From NCBI GenBank assembly GCA_902806075.1, contig CADCVG010000061.1, positions 1 to 32,049 on the forward strand: a stretch of DNA of 32,049 nucleotides. Direction: 5' to 3'. Below the pieces are notes generated by a model. That model did not search any database and had not been told where the DNA came from. It was given only the letters and a program-made list of their open reading frames with translations. The DNA is from an uncultured Rubrobacteraceae bacterium (lineage in GTDB: Bacteria > Actinomycetota > Rubrobacteria > Rubrobacterales > Rubrobacteraceae). Positions 1 to 10,622 of the stretch are shown here, piece after piece (within the stretch, counting starts at the first letter, position 1; every line of letters starts with the position of its first letter). A program made the translations under genes and the position numbers.

Positions 1-5
1 CAGGC

Positions 6-1322
6 GTGGTGCTCGGCGGGCTGTATGGTCTGCTCTTTGCGCTGTTGGTAGCGCGGCGGGCGGTCAGTCCGGGTGCGGGGTTGCTCTGGGGCTTAGGCTA
101 CGCATTCCTGCTCTGGCTGGCCGGTCCTGCGGGGCTGTTCCCGTTGCTGGGTGACTCAGGTGAACCCCCGGCGATGGGAATGATCGACACTGCCCGCGCC
201 CATTTCCCCGAACTGGTCGCGTATATTCTCTGTCTCGGCTTGCCGCTTGGGCTGGCGCTGGGAACATTGGGTAGCCTGCATTCGCCACCAGAGCAGGAGC
301 GCTTCAGCTTGCCGCGAGCGCTGGTCGTCGGCGGGGTGGCGGGTATCGTGGGCGGCTGGGTCTTCGGCAGGTGGATGGCGCAGGTCGACTTCTTCCCGCT
401 CATCGCGGGCCTGGTCGGCTCCGACTCTCCCACGGTAGGTATGACGCTTCACTTCGCAATTGCGGTCTTTATCGGCGTGAGCTTCGGCATGCTGTTTCAG
501 CGCGACGTGCGTGGCTTCGGGTCGTCTCTGGGCTGGGGGATGGGCTACGGCGTCCTCTGGTGGTTTCTGGGGCCGCTCACGCTCCTGCCCATCTTGGGGG
601 TTAGTGTGCCCGACTGGTCGTACGAGCGGGGTGACGCGTTGTTCGGCTCGCTGGTGGGGCACGTGTTCTACGGCCTGCTGTTGGGCCTGGTCTACGCGGT
701 GCTCGACCGGCTCTGGATAGGCTTCTTCCACGACTCCGACCCAATCAACCGTGAGGTCGAGGGGCCGGGGACGCGCACGCTGCGTTCGTTGGGCTGGGGC
801 GCACTGGCGAGCCTAGTGGGAGGGCTGCTGTTCAGTCTGGTGATGGTCGCCACCGGCGTGCTACCCACGATAGCCAACCTGGTGGGCGGCTCGTCGCCGG
901 TGCTTGGTTTCGTGGTCCACATGGGGATCAGCACCCTGATCGGCATGAGTTACGGCTTGCTGTTCAGCTACGAAGCACCCGACGCCGGGTCGAGCGTAGT
1001 CTGGGGCATGCTCTACGGGCTGGTCTGGTGGTTCGTGGGCCACCTGACGTTGTTGCCGGTCCTGCTCGGCGGCACGTTCGTCTGGACCACCGAAGCCGCC
1101 GCCGACGGATTGCCATCGCTGATCGGGCACCTGATCTACGGCGCGGCGCTGGCACTCTTGTTCCTGCTGCTGGAGCGCCGCCACACCGGCTGGGCGCGCC
1201 TCGATCCCCGTGTCGCCGCCCGTGAGGAGCGCCGGCAACGCCCGGTGGGAACGCCCGCGCCCGCGCTGTGGCTCTTCGTGCTGGGGCTTGGGGTGCTGCT
1301 GCCGACGATGTTGGGGCAGTAA
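6..1322 (+). CDS. Multi-pass membrane protein with three tandem copies of a ~140-aa module; probably truncated at the window's left edge
   Basis: Hydrophobic ORF; repeated motifs 'GxxxGLLF...GxxWGxxYGxxWWxxGxLTLLPxL...LxGHxxYGxxLxLxxxLL'; first copy starts abruptly at the window edge with no RBS visible. Confidence 0.7.
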   Translation: MVLGGLYGLLFALLVARRAVSPGAGLLWGLGYAFLLWLAGPAGLFPLLGDSGEPPAMGMIDTARAHFPELVAYILCLGLPLGLALGTLGSLHSPPEQERFSLPRALVVGGVAGIVGGWVFGRWMAQVDFFPLIAGLVGSDSPTVGMTLHFAIAVFIGVSFGMLFQRDVRGFGSSLGWGMGYGVLWWFLGPLTLLPILGVSVPDWSYERGDALFGSLVGHVFYGLLLGLVYAVLDRLWIGFFHDSDPINREVEGPGTRTLRSLGWGALASLVGGLLFSLVMVATGVLPTIANLVGGSSPVLGFVVHMGISTLIGMSYGLLFSYEAPDAGSSVVWGMLYGLVWWFVGHLTLLPVLLGGTFVWTTEAAADGLPSLIGHLIYGAALALLFLLLERRHTGWARLDPRVAAREERRQRPVGTPAPALWLFVLGLGVLLPTMLGQ

Positions 1323-1363
1323 GACCCGTCGCGGCAGGCCCCGGAGCCAACTGTTCACCAACG

Positions 1364-1407
1364 CGTAAGATGCGGATAATCGTTTCGTAAGGTTCATAGC
1401 CTAAGCT
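1364..1407 (+). promoter_or_regulatory. Candidate OmpR/PhoB-type regulator site: 11-bp units CGTAAGATGCG|GATAATCGTTT|CGTAAGGTTCA|TAGCCTAAGCT
   Basis: CGTAAG repeats exactly 22 bp apart, 116 bp upstream of the 1523 start; the 22-bp core is shared with 11907-11928 (17/22 identical). Confidence 0.5.
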
Positions 1408-1522
1408 TTGAACGGTAAGCTCGCGAGTCGCGACGCGCCGGGCGGCGCCGATAGGATTCGGAGGCGAGGGTGGGAGCGGTGGAACGGCGGCAGTACATCG
1501 AGGGTAGAAAGGAGCTGCGTGT

Positions 1523-2887
1523 ATGACGGCGCGGATGGGATCTTCTGGAGTGTTAGCCACGCGGGCGGAGGAGGTTCTGCGCCAAAACGACATGGGAGAG
1601 TGGACCAAGGCCGGCCCGGACCTCTACCCTCACCAATGGAGCTGGGACAGCGCCTTCATCGCCATCGGCCTGGCCCACCTCGATACCCGGCGCGCCGCGC
1701 AAGAGCTCGTCTCACTCTTTCACTGCCAGTGGGCCACCGGCAAGATCCCCCACATAGTCTTCAACCAGGAGGCCCCGCCGGAGAGCTACTTCCCGGGCGC
1801 AGAGCACTGGGCAACGGCGGCGCCGGAATCCCCCGACGCCCCGCCCATGCCGGCCCTCACAAGCGGCCTGTGCCAACCGCCGGTCCACGCCCTGGCCGTC
1901 CGACGCATCTGGGAAGTCGCCCTTGAGCGAGGCGGGGAACCGCTCGCGGAAGCGCGGGCCTTTCTGGGCGAGATCTACCCCGGACTGTTCGCCTGGCACC
2001 GGTACCTCGCGACCGTCAGAGATCCGGAGGAATCCGGGTTGGTCACCATCTATCATCCCTGGGAGAGCGGCACCGACAACTCCCCGCGATGGAACCGCGC
2101 TTTGGAGAAGCTCGAAGTAGGCGAGCTACCGCCCCATCCCCGCCCCGACCTCCAGTTCGCCGACCCCTCCCAGAGACCCACCCAAGAGAAGTACGATCGC
2201 TACATCTGGCTCGTCGAGCTGATAAAGCGCGTCGGCTGCAACGAGGCCGCCATCTACGAATCCCACCCGTTCCTGGTCAAGGACGTCCTCTTCAGCGCGA
2301 TCCTGGTGAGGGCAAACGAGGCGCTACTGGAGATCGCCGAGGTCGTCGGGGCCTCCGACGAGGAACGTTCGGCTACCCGAGGGTGGATCGAGCGGGGCCT
2401 GCGGGGGTTGGAAAGGTGCTGGGACCCCGAGCTCGGGCTCTGCCTGGATTACGATGTGTGGGCTGCCGAGCCGCTGCCGGCTCGCACCGTGGGCGGCTTC
2501 GCGCCGCTCATAGCGGGCACCGGAAACCCCGACCATCTCAAAGCCCTCCTCGAGGTCCTCGACTCGCCCGCGTTTCTCGGGAATCCGGAATTACGCTGGT
2601 CGCTGCCGCCGAGCACCAGCCCGCAAGATCCCGAATTCGATCCCCGTCGGTACTGGCGGGGACCCGTCTGGCCGGTCTTCAATTGGCTCTTGTGGTGGTC
2701 CCTGATCCAGGCCGGCGAGCCAGAGAGAGCCGAACGGCTGCGGAATACCTCGCTAGAGCAGCTCGAGAGCGGGGGCTTCGGGGAGTACTTCGAGCCCTTC
2801 ACCGGCGAACTCTTGGGCTCCGACGACCAATCCTGGACCGCAGCCGTCGCTCTAGATTGGCTGGCGAACGGGGCGAGATCCGAATGA
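1523..2887 (+). CDS. GH63-type glycoside hydrolase, mannosylglycerate/glucosylglycerate hydrolase-like
   Basis: Motifs '[20 protein letters not shown]', '[13 protein letters not shown]', '[14 protein letters not shown]' typical of GH63/(alpha/alpha)6 hydrolases of the MgH/GgH type. Confidence 0.75.
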   Translation: MTARMGSSGVLATRAEEVLRQNDMGEWTKAGPDLYPHQWSWDSAFIAIGLAHLDTRRAAQELVSLFHCQWATGKIPHIVFNQEAPPESYFPGAEHWATAAPESPDAPPMPALTSGLCQPPVHALAVRRIWEVALERGGEPLAEARAFLGEIYPGLFAWHRYLATVRDPEESGLVTIYHPWESGTDNSPRWNRALEKLEVGELPPHPRPDLQFADPSQRPTQEKYDRYIWLVELIKRVGCNEAAIYESHPFLVKDVLFSAILVRANEALLEIAEVVGASDEERSATRGWIERGLRGLERCWDPELGLCLDYDVWAAEPLPARTVGGFAPLIAGTGNPDHLKALLEVLDSPAFLGNPELRWSLPPSTSPQDPEFDPRRYWRGPVWPVFNWLLWWSLIQAGEPERAERLRNTSLEQLESGGFGEYFEPFTGELLGSDDQSWTAAVALDWLANGARSE

Positions 2888-2897
2888 GGAGTACGCC

Positions 2898-4724
2898 ATG
2901 ACCTATCAGCCGATAGAGGACTATGGAATCATTGGAGACATGCACAGCGTGGCCCTGGTGGGGATGGACGGCTCTATCGACTGGCTATGCTTCCCGCACT
3001 TCGACTCGCCGAGCGTCTTCGCAGCGATCCTCGACGACGAGAAGGGCGGGCGGTTCAAGGTCTCTCCCACGTCCGAAGGTTTCACCACCAAGCAGCTCTA
3101 CTGGCCGGATACTAACGTCCTTGTTACGCGTTTCTTCTCGCCCGCCGGGGTCGGGGAGGTGATCGACTACATGCCGGTAGACAATCCCGAAGACGGCCAC
3201 GGGCGTCACCAGTTGATCCGCCGGGTTAAGGTAGTCCGGGGGGAGATAACCTTCCGCATGGAGTGCTCCCCCGCCTTCGACTACGCCCGCGAGGAGCATG
3301 AGACCGTAATCGTCGCCGGAGGTGCAAGCTTCCGCTCGTCGCAGCTCGGCCTGGGGCTGGCGACGCGCGTTCCTTTGGAGCAGCGCGGTAGTGGAGCCGT
3401 CGCCGAGTTTACGCTGCAAGAAGAGCAGACCGCAGTGTTCGCGCTACGGGAGATCGAAGCCGGGTACGATTCTGACATCTCTCTCCCCGATCAGGAGGAA
3501 GAGGAGCTTCTCAGGCGGACGGTGGATTACTGGCGGTGGTGGCTCTCGAAGTGTACCTATACAGGTCGCTGGCGCGAGATGGTAAACCGCTCGGCGCTGG
3601 CGCTGAAGCTGTTGACGTACGAGCCGACGGGGGCGATCGTGGCGGCGCCAACGTGCAGTCTGCCGGAGTCTTTAGGCGGCGAGCGCAACTGGGACTACCG
3701 GTACACCTGGCTCCGGGATGCCGCCTTCACCCTCTACGGTTTCCTGCGCATCGGGTTCACCGAGGAGGCCGCCAGGTTCATGGACTGGCTGGAGTCCCGC
3801 TGCCAGCACTCCAGCCCCGACGGCTCGCTGCAGTTAATGTACGGGATAGACGGGCAGAGCAACCTGACCGAGGAGACCCTGGATCATCTGGAGGGCTATC
3901 GCGGCTCGCGTCCGGTCCGGATCGGGAACGGCGCCTACGATCAGCTACAGCTCGACGTCTACGGTGAGTTGATGGACGCGGTCTACCTCTACAACAAGTA
4001 CGGCGACCCCATCTCCTACGACCTGTGGACCCGTCTGCGGGCGTTAATCAACTGGGTCTGCGACAACTGGCGGCGCGAGGACGAGGGGATCTGGGAGACC
4101 CGCGGCGGCCGCAAGCAGTTCGTGTACTCAAAGCTAATGTGCTGGGTTGCCCTGGACCGGGGCCTGAGACTGGCCGAGAAGCGCTCCCTCCCCGCCGACC
4201 GCGAACGGTGGTTGGAGGTGCGTGACGAGATCTACGAAGAGATCATGGAAAAGGGCTGGAACGAGAGACACCAGACGTTCGTTCAAGCTTACGGCGACGA
4301 CACTTTAGACGCCTCGAACCTCATGATGCCCCTCGTCTTCTTCCTCTCCGCCAAAGACCCAAGGATGCTCAGTACCCTGGAGGCTATCAACCGCTCGCCG
4401 AGAGAAGGCGGGCTGGTCTCCAACAGCCTCGTCTACCGCTACGACGTGGAGAAGTCGCCGGACGGCCTCGCGGGAGAGGAGGGTACGTTCAACCTCTGCA
4501 CGTTCTGGCTCGTTGAGACGCTAACGAGGTCGGGGAGGGTCAAGGAGGCCCGGCTCATCTTCGAGCAGATGCTTGGCTACGCGAACCACCTGGGGCTCTA
4601 CGCGGAAGAGACGGGACCTTCCGGCGAGGCATTGGGCAACTTCCCCCAGGCCTTTACTCACCTCACCCTCATTAGCGCCGCCTTCAACCTCGACCGGGCG
4701 CTCGGAACCGGGAGCCCGGGATAA
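2898..4724 (+). CDS. Glycoside hydrolase family 15 protein (glucoamylase/trehalase-like)
   Basis: '[36 protein letters not shown]' N-terminus and '[29 protein letters not shown]' are GH15 hallmarks. Confidence 0.9.
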   Translation: MTYQPIEDYGIIGDMHSVALVGMDGSIDWLCFPHFDSPSVFAAILDDEKGGRFKVSPTSEGFTTKQLYWPDTNVLVTRFFSPAGVGEVIDYMPVDNPEDGHGRHQLIRRVKVVRGEITFRMECSPAFDYAREEHETVIVAGGASFRSSQLGLGLATRVPLEQRGSGAVAEFTLQEEQTAVFALREIEAGYDSDISLPDQEEEELLRRTVDYWRWWLSKCTYTGRWREMVNRSALALKLLTYEPTGAIVAAPTCSLPESLGGERNWDYRYTWLRDAAFTLYGFLRIGFTEEAARFMDWLESRCQHSSPDGSLQLMYGIDGQSNLTEETLDHLEGYRGSRPVRIGNGAYDQLQLDVYGELMDAVYLYNKYGDPISYDLWTRLRALINWVCDNWRREDEGIWETRGGRKQFVYSKLMCWVALDRGLRLAEKRSLPADRERWLEVRDEIYEEIMEKGWNERHQTFVQAYGDDTLDASNLMMPLVFFLSAKDPRMLSTLEAINRSPREGGLVSNSLVYRYDVEKSPDGLAGEEGTFNLCTFWLVETLTRSGRVKEARLIFEQMLGYANHLGLYAEETGPSGEALGNFPQAFTHLTLISAAFNLDRALGTGSPG

Positions 4725-4778
4725 CAGCAACTCGCCAAGGCGATCTAGCCGGAAGAACGAGAAACGAGGAGGAGCTAC

Positions 4779-5741
4779 ATGACGGAAGCAAAGAACGAGT
4801 TCGGAGTGGTCGGGCTGGGCCGGATGGGCGGCGACCTTGTCCTTCAGGCCCTGGAGCGAGGTATGCGGGTGGTCGGCTTCACGCGCAAGGGCGCCCCGGA
4901 CGACATGCTCGGAGCTGGACTCGTCGAGGTTAGCTCCCTTGAGGATTTTAAGGCGCAGCTCGCTCCCCTGAGGGTGATCTTTATCTACATCCCGGCGGGA
5001 CCGCCGGTAGATCAGGTCCTCGACGACCTCGCGGCACGGCTCGACGAGGGCGACATCCTCATCGACGGCGGCAACTCCTACTGGGGCGACTCGATCCGAC
5101 GTCACCACCGGCTTAAGGAGCGGGGCATCCACTTCGTGGACCTGGGGACGAGCGGCGGCATAGAGGGCGCGCGCAACGGGGCCTGCTTCATGGCCGGTGG
5201 CGAGGAGGAGGATATCGCTAAGGTCGAACCGATCGTGCGCAAACTGGCGGTGGAGGGCGGCTACGTCCACGCAGGTCCCCCGGGAGCGGGGCACTTCGCC
5301 AAACTGGTCCACAACGGCATCGAGTTCGGGATGCTCCAGGCCATCGGGGAAGGCGTGGACCTCCTGGAGCATTACCGCGACAAACTGGACGTAGCCGAAG
5401 TCCTGCGCTGCTACCGTCACGGGTCGGTCATACGCTCGTGGTTGATGGATCTGATGGAGGCGGCCTACCGCTCTGACAACGGCACGAAGAGTACCCCCGC
5501 CTACGTCGAGGACACGGGTGAGGTGAACTGGCTTGTCGACGACGCCCTCCACATGGAGGTGCCGGTCCCCGTTATCTCGCAGTCCGTGATGCAGCTCTTC
5601 GCCTCGCGCGACGACGAGAAGAACTGGGCCCGCGCCATCGCTATGATGCGCCATGGGTTCGGCGGCCACGCCTACGGAGCCGACGAAGGGGCAGCCCGCG
5701 AACGCCGGGAGGGACGTATAGGAGGTTTCCCAAATGAGTAG
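4779..5741 (+). CDS. gnd: 6-phosphogluconate dehydrogenase, decarboxylating (YqeC-type short form)
   Basis: 'GVVGLGRMGGDLVLQALERG', 'DGGNSYWGDSIRRH', 'GPPGAGHFAKLVHNGIEFGMLQAIGEG'; RBS GGAGG before ATG. Confidence 0.9.
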   Translation: MTEAKNEFGVVGLGRMGGDLVLQALERGMRVVGFTRKGAPDDMLGAGLVEVSSLEDFKAQLAPLRVIFIYIPAGPPVDQVLDDLAARLDEGDILIDGGNSYWGDSIRRHHRLKERGIHFVDLGTSGGIEGARNGACFMAGGEEEDIAKVEPIVRKLAVEGGYVHAGPPGAGHFAKLVHNGIEFGMLQAIGEGVDLLEHYRDKLDVAEVLRCYRHGSVIRSWLMDLMEAAYRSDNGTKSTPAYVEDTGEVNWLVDDALHMEVPVPVISQSVMQLFASRDDEKNWARAIAMMRHGFGGHAYGADEGAARERREGRIGGFPNE

Positions 5742-5777
5742 CACGACGCACCCAATAACAGAGAGAAGCTCTTCTTC

Positions 5778-7172
5778 ATGACTACGAAACAGCACTACGA
5801 CGCTATCGTGATCGGCTCGGGCCAGGGTGGGAAACCGCTCGCGGGCGCACTGGCCTGGGCAGGGCGCAAGACCGCTATCATCGAGCGTGAACACTTGGGT
5901 GGAAGCTGCGTAAACGTAGGCTGTACGCCGACAAAGACGATGATCGCCAGTGCCCGGGCAGCCTACATAGACCGCCGTTCGGCTGATTACGGAGTCCACA
6001 ACGGCCCGATAACCGTGGACATGACCGAGGTGCGGCAGCGCAAGCGGGACATAGTGAACACCTTCCGCGACGGCGTCCGGCAGGGCATCGAGAGCACCAA
6101 GGGCCTGGATCTCCTCTTCGGTGAGGCCCGCTTCACCGGCCCGAAGGAGCTAGAGGTGAGCCTCAACGACGGCGAGACGGTCCGGCTGACCGCCGATAGC
6201 ATCTTCATCAACGTCGGCGCCCGCCCCCTGGACCCTCCTATCGAGGGGTTGGACAGCGTACCCGCCCTGGACTCCACCTCGATCATGGAGCTGGACGAGG
6301 TCCCGGAGCATCTGCTGGTGCTCGGCGGCGGCTACGTGGGGCTCGAGTTTGCCCAGATGTTTTGCCGGTTCGGCAGCGAGGTGACGATCGTGCAACGCGG
6401 CGAGCAACTCCTGACCCGCGAAGACGAGGACATCGCTGGAGAGGTGGCGAAAATCTTGCGCGAGGACGGCATCGAGGTTCTGCTCGGGACCGAGGCGCTG
6501 GGTGCGGAGCAGGACGGCGACGGCAGAGTACAACTAACCGTTAGCACACCAGATGGAGAGCGCACGCTGGCCGGATCGCACCTCCTGGTGGCCATAGGCC
6601 GGCCACCAAACACCGACAGCCTCGACCTCGACGCAGCCGGCGTGCAGGCCGACAAGCGTGGTTTCGTCGAGATAAACGAGCGGCTGGAGACGAATGTACC
6701 GGGCGTCTACGCTATCGGCGATGCAAAGGGCGGACCCGCCTTCACCCACATCTCCTACGACGACTTCCGCATCATCAGCGCCAACTTGCTAGAGGACGGT
6801 GACGCCACCACCACCGGTAGACTCGTATCTTACACCGTCTACATCGACCCACAACTGGGCCGGGTGGGGATGAGTGAAAGGGAGGCCCGGGAAGAGGGCC
6901 GCGACATCCTGGTGGCGAAGATGCCCATGAGCCACGTTCCCCGGGCACTGGAGATGGACGAGACCCGCGGCATGATGAAGGCCGTGGTGGACGCCGACAC
7001 GGGTCAGATCCTGGGGTGCACAATCCTGGGTATTGAAGGCGGCGAGATCATGTCGATGGTACATATAGCCATGATGGGGGAACTGCATTACACGGCCCTC
7101 CGGGACGCCCCCTTCGCCCACCCGACGCTCGCCGAGTCGTTGAACAAGCTGTTCGCTACCCTCGACGGATGA
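5778..7172 (+). CDS. FAD-dependent pyridine nucleotide-disulfide oxidoreductase (mercuric reductase/dihydrolipoamide dehydrogenase-like)
   Basis: '[43 protein letters not shown]' redox disulfide CVNVGC; C-terminal dimerization '[31 protein letters not shown]'. Confidence 0.9.
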   Translation: MTTKQHYDAIVIGSGQGGKPLAGALAWAGRKTAIIEREHLGGSCVNVGCTPTKTMIASARAAYIDRRSADYGVHNGPITVDMTEVRQRKRDIVNTFRDGVRQGIESTKGLDLLFGEARFTGPKELEVSLNDGETVRLTADSIFINVGARPLDPPIEGLDSVPALDSTSIMELDEVPEHLLVLGGGYVGLEFAQMFCRFGSEVTIVQRGEQLLTREDEDIAGEVAKILREDGIEVLLGTEALGAEQDGDGRVQLTVSTPDGERTLAGSHLLVAIGRPPNTDSLDLDAAGVQADKRGFVEINERLETNVPGVYAIGDAKGGPAFTHISYDDFRIISANLLEDGDATTTGRLVSYTVYIDPQLGRVGMSEREAREEGRDILVAKMPMSHVPRALEMDETRGMMKAVVDADTGQILGCTILGIEGGEIMSMVHIAMMGELHYTALRDAPFAHPTLAESLNKLFATLDG

Positions 7173-7187
7173 GAGGAGAGTCAGAGA

Positions 7188-8027
7188 GTGACCACCCACC
7201 TGCGCGTCGGCGACGTCTTTCCCGACTTCGAACTGCCGGATCACCGCAACAATCCGCGCCGTCTCAGTAAGTTCACTAAACCCAGCCCCATGGACGAGAA
7301 GCTCGGTTTCGAGGACGGCTACCCGCTTATCCTGATCTTCGGACGCGGCTTCTTCTGCCCGCGCGACCAGCAGCACATGCGCCAGTTGATCCAGTTCCAG
7401 TCCGAGCTGGCGGTGAACTTCGGCAAGCTCGCGACGGTCAGTACCGACGCGCCACTGACGGGAGCGGCCTTTCGCGCCGGGCTGGGAGCAGAGTGGCCTT
7501 TCCTATCGGACGAGAAACGGGAGGTCACCGAGCGCATCGGCATCCTCGACGAGACCGAAGGGGAGTACGCCTACGTCGCACAGCCTTACACCTTCGTGCT
7601 GCGCCCCGACCTGACGATACACAGTATCTACGATGGCTGGTTCTTCGTGGGGCGACCGACGCTCGAAGAGTTGCGGCACGACCTGCGGACGATTATGGAG
7701 ACCCGGTCGGACTATCACTACGAAGCGCACAACACGCTGGAGGTCAAAAAGATCCGCATCCCGCAGCAGGAGTGGATCGATGGCACGCCACCGCTCGGTG
7801 ATAACAGCCTGCCGGTGACAGAAGGCGTGGTGCGCTGGTTCGATGTCGAAGCGGGCGTAGGGATGCTCCAGAGCGACACCTCGGACGATGACGTATTCTT
7901 CAACTTCACAGCTATCCCGGGCGAGGGTTACCGAACCTTGAGACCTGATACTCCGGTGAGGTTCGAAGTCGTAAAGAGTGAGGCGGGGCTGACGGCCCGC
8001 AACGTCCAGAAAAAAGAGGAAGCGTAG
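7188..8027 (+). CDS. Peroxiredoxin/redoxin domain fused to a C-terminal cold-shock-like domain
   Basis: N-terminal 'VGDVFPDFELPDHRN...IFGRGFFCPRDQQHMRQL' (AhpC/TSA-like); C-terminal 'GVVRWFDVEAGVGMLQSDTSDDDVFFNFTAIPGEGYRTLRPDTPVRFEVVKSEAGLTARNV' aligns with CspA-type domains. Confidence 0.8.
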   Translation: MTTHLRVGDVFPDFELPDHRNNPRRLSKFTKPSPMDEKLGFEDGYPLILIFGRGFFCPRDQQHMRQLIQFQSELAVNFGKLATVSTDAPLTGAAFRAGLGAEWPFLSDEKREVTERIGILDETEGEYAYVAQPYTFVLRPDLTIHSIYDGWFFVGRPTLEELRHDLRTIMETRSDYHYEAHNTLEVKKIRIPQQEWIDGTPPLGDNSLPVTEGVVRWFDVEAGVGMLQSDTSDDDVFFNFTAIPGEGYRTLRPDTPVRFEVVKSEAGLTARNVQKKEEA

Positions 8028-8028
8028 G

Positions 8029-8700
8029 ATGAAGCTACTCTCCGTGAACGTCTCGTTACCCAGGGAAGTTGAGCACGGGAGCGAAACAGTATCGACGGGT
8101 ATCTTCAAAGAACCGGTCGGGGACAGGGTCATGTTACGGACGACGAACCTCGATGGGGATGAGCAGGCAGACCTCGAGAACCACGGGGGCATCTACCGGG
8201 CAGCCTACGCGTACTCGATCGAGAACTACGACTACTGGCGGCGCGAGCTTGGCCGGGCTGATTTCACCTTCGGTCAGTTCGGCGAAAACCTTACCGTCGA
8301 GGGAATGATGGAGGACGACGTCCATATCGGCGACGTCTTCCGCGTGGGACAAGCGCTGGTCGAAGTCACTCAGCCGCGGCCCCCATGCTTCAAGCTCGGC
8401 ATCAAGATGGGCATGGCTCGATTTCCAAAGATGTTCCTGGCGAGTGGCCGCGTCGGATTCTACTTGCGCGTATTAGAAGAGGGAGAGATCGGCGCGGGAG
8501 AGGCGTTCGAGCTCGTCAAGAGCGACCCCGAGCGGGTGTCGGTGCGGGAGATGAGCCACCTGCTCTTCTTCGATCGGGAGAACCTGGAGAGTGCAAAGCG
8601 GGCGCTGCGCGTCACGGCGCTCTCACCCGGATGGCGAGATTCGTTTGAAGAACGCCTGAGCAAGGCCGGCGTCATCAATGGGCACGACGCAGCGTCGTGA
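8029..8700 (+). CDS. MOSC domain-containing protein (YiiM-like)
   Basis: 'VSLPREVEHGSETVSTGIFKEPV', 'NHGGIYRAAYAYSIENYDYWRRELGR...FGQFGENLTVEG', 'QPRPPCFKLGIKMG'. Confidence 0.9.
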   Translation: MKLLSVNVSLPREVEHGSETVSTGIFKEPVGDRVMLRTTNLDGDEQADLENHGGIYRAAYAYSIENYDYWRRELGRADFTFGQFGENLTVEGMMEDDVHIGDVFRVGQALVEVTQPRPPCFKLGIKMGMARFPKMFLASGRVGFYLRVLEEGEIGAGEAFELVKSDPERVSVREMSHLLFFDRENLESAKRALRVTALSPGWRDSFEERLSKAGVINGHDAAS

Positions 8701-8714
8701 GAGAGGAGTCCTAG

Positions 8715-9818
8715 ATGAAGGCGATCAGCGTCTTACCCGGCAAACCCGATAGCATCCACCTGGCCGATCTGCCGGAGCCGGACGTTGACGACGTACCCGG
8801 GGGGCGGGGCGTGCTCGTCGAAGTGTTGCGCGTCGGCGTAGACGGAACAGACAAGGAGATCAACGACGCCGAGTACGGCGCTGCCCCGGACGGCTACAAC
8901 TTCCTGGTCATCGGCCACGAGTCGTTGGGGCGGGTGCTGGAGGTTGGACCAAACGTGCGCGACCTCGCGCCCGGCGACTACGTGGTGGCGACGGTACGGC
9001 GGCCAGGCAGCAGCATCTACGATCTCATCGGCGCCTACGACATGACCATCGACGATACGTATTACGAGCGTGGCATAAGCCTGCTGCACGGCTACCTGAC
9101 AGAGCGTTACGTGGACGATCTGGAGTACATAGTCAAGGTACCCGCCGCCTTGAAGGAGGTTGGCGTGCTGCTGGAGCCAATAAGCGTCGTGGAGAAGGGC
9201 ATTGAGCAAGCCTACGAGATTCAACGACGTCTAGGGATCTGGCGGCCGGCGCGTGCCGCAGTGGTCGGCGCCGGGTCACTAGGGCTCCTTGCAACGCTTA
9301 TTCTTCGGCTGCGCGGTCTGGAAGTAACGACGCTGGCCCTGGCTGACCCGCCCACACTGAACAGCGAGCTGGTGGAGGCGCTGGATGCGCGCTACGAGAG
9401 CGCGCGCAAACTGTCGCTCTTGCAGGCCGCCGAAAGGTACGGTCCGTTCGACATCATCTTGGAGGCGACGGGGGCTAGCAACGTGGTCTTCGAGGGCATG
9501 GAGGCACTGGGGCCAAACGGTGTTCTGGTGCTGACCGGCATTAGCAGCGGAGATCGCACGGTCGAGGTCCCGGGAGATCGCATCATGCTGAGCTTCGTGC
9601 TTGGCAACAAGGTCGCGGTGGGCACGGTGAACGCCAACCGCCGCTACTTCGAACGCGGCGTGCAGGATATGGCGCTGGCGGAGGCGCAGTGTCCTGGGTG
9701 GCTCGAGCGTCTATTAACCCACCCTGTATGCGAGCTTGAGAACTACGCTGAGATGATGCGACTCCTGATCGAGGAGAAGTCTGCGATCAAGGTGTTCGTG
9801 GAGGTAGGAGAGCTTTAA
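8715..9818 (+). CDS. Glucose 1-dehydrogenase-like zinc-type MDR family dehydrogenase
   Basis: '[41 protein letters not shown]', '[19 protein letters not shown]', Rossmann '[21 protein letters not shown]'. Confidence 0.85.
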   Translation: MKAISVLPGKPDSIHLADLPEPDVDDVPGGRGVLVEVLRVGVDGTDKEINDAEYGAAPDGYNFLVIGHESLGRVLEVGPNVRDLAPGDYVVATVRRPGSSIYDLIGAYDMTIDDTYYERGISLLHGYLTERYVDDLEYIVKVPAALKEVGVLLEPISVVEKGIEQAYEIQRRLGIWRPARAAVVGAGSLGLLATLILRLRGLEVTTLALADPPTLNSELVEALDARYESARKLSLLQAAERYGPFDIILEATGASNVVFEGMEALGPNGVLVLTGISSGDRTVEVPGDRIMLSFVLGNKVAVGTVNANRRYFERGVQDMALAEAQCPGWLERLLTHPVCELENYAEMMRLLIEEKSAIKVFVEVGEL

Positions 9819-9896
9819 GAGATGCCTAGATGAGCAACGGGTCTGTTTGGTACTCGCGCTGGCGAAGCGCTTTCGCGGCGGCGGTCGCGCTCCGCG

Positions 9897-9902
9897 TATA
9901 AT
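9897..9902 (+). promoter_or_regulatory. -10 element TATAAT upstream of the response-regulator gene
   Basis: Perfect TATAAT 34 nt before the GTG at 9937; no convincing -35 seen. Confidence 0.45.
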
Positions 9903-9936
9903 CAAGTTGCGAGAAAGATCGGGGACGGAGACTTCA

Positions 9937-10617
9937 GTGATAAAGATCCTGGTCGTGGACGACGAACCCAACATTCGGGAGGTCGTGGGCCGGTACCTGC
10001 GGCGAGAAGGTTACGCAGTCGTCCCGGCCGCCGACGGCGAGGAGGCGCTGCGGTTGTACAGGCGCGAGAGGCCCGGCCTGGTCGTGCTCGACCTGATGCT
10101 GCCGAAGGTAAGCGGCATTGAGGTGTGCCGCCGGATCCAGGCTGAGGATCGGATACCCCTGATCATGTTGACCGCTCGGGGCGAGGAGGAGGATAGGATC
10201 TTGGGACTTGGCCTCGGCGCGGACGACTACATGGTCAAGCCTTTCTCTCCGCGCGAGCTGGTCGCCAGGGTCGGGGCGGTACTCCGGCGGACAGGCGAGG
10301 CCCGGGAGGCGAACGGGAGTGTGCTCGCCTTCGACGATCTGCGGATAGACCCGAACACGCGGGAGGTGACGGTCCGGGGTGAGCTCGCGACCCTCACGGC
10401 GCGGGAGTTCGACCTGCTCTACCATCTGGCCTCTCACCCCAAACGAGTGTTCACCCGAGACCAGCTAATGGAGGCAGTGTGGGGCTACACCTTCGCCGCC
10501 GAGACCAGCACCGTCACCGTGCATATGCGCCGCCTACGCGAGAAGATAGAGCCCGATGCCGCCGATCCACGCTACCTCCAGACCGTGTGGGGCGTCGGCT
10601 ACAGGTTCGGTGGGTAG
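9937..10617 (+). CDS. OmpR-family two-component response regulator
   Basis: 'IKILVVDDEPNIREVVGRYLRREGY...VLDLMLP...LTARGEEEDRILGLGLGADDYMVKPFSPRELVARV' plus winged helix '...VWGYTFAAETSTVTVHMRRLREKIEPDAADPRYLQTVWGVGYRF'; GTG start chosen internal to the ORF. Confidence 0.93.
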   Translation: MIKILVVDDEPNIREVVGRYLRREGYAVVPAADGEEALRLYRRERPGLVVLDLMLPKVSGIEVCRRIQAEDRIPLIMLTARGEEEDRILGLGLGADDYMVKPFSPRELVARVGAVLRRTGEAREANGSVLAFDDLRIDPNTREVTVRGELATLTAREFDLLYHLASHPKRVFTRDQLMEAVWGYTFAAETSTVTVHMRRLREKIEPDAADPRYLQTVWGVGYRFGG

Positions 10618-10622
10618 AGCCG

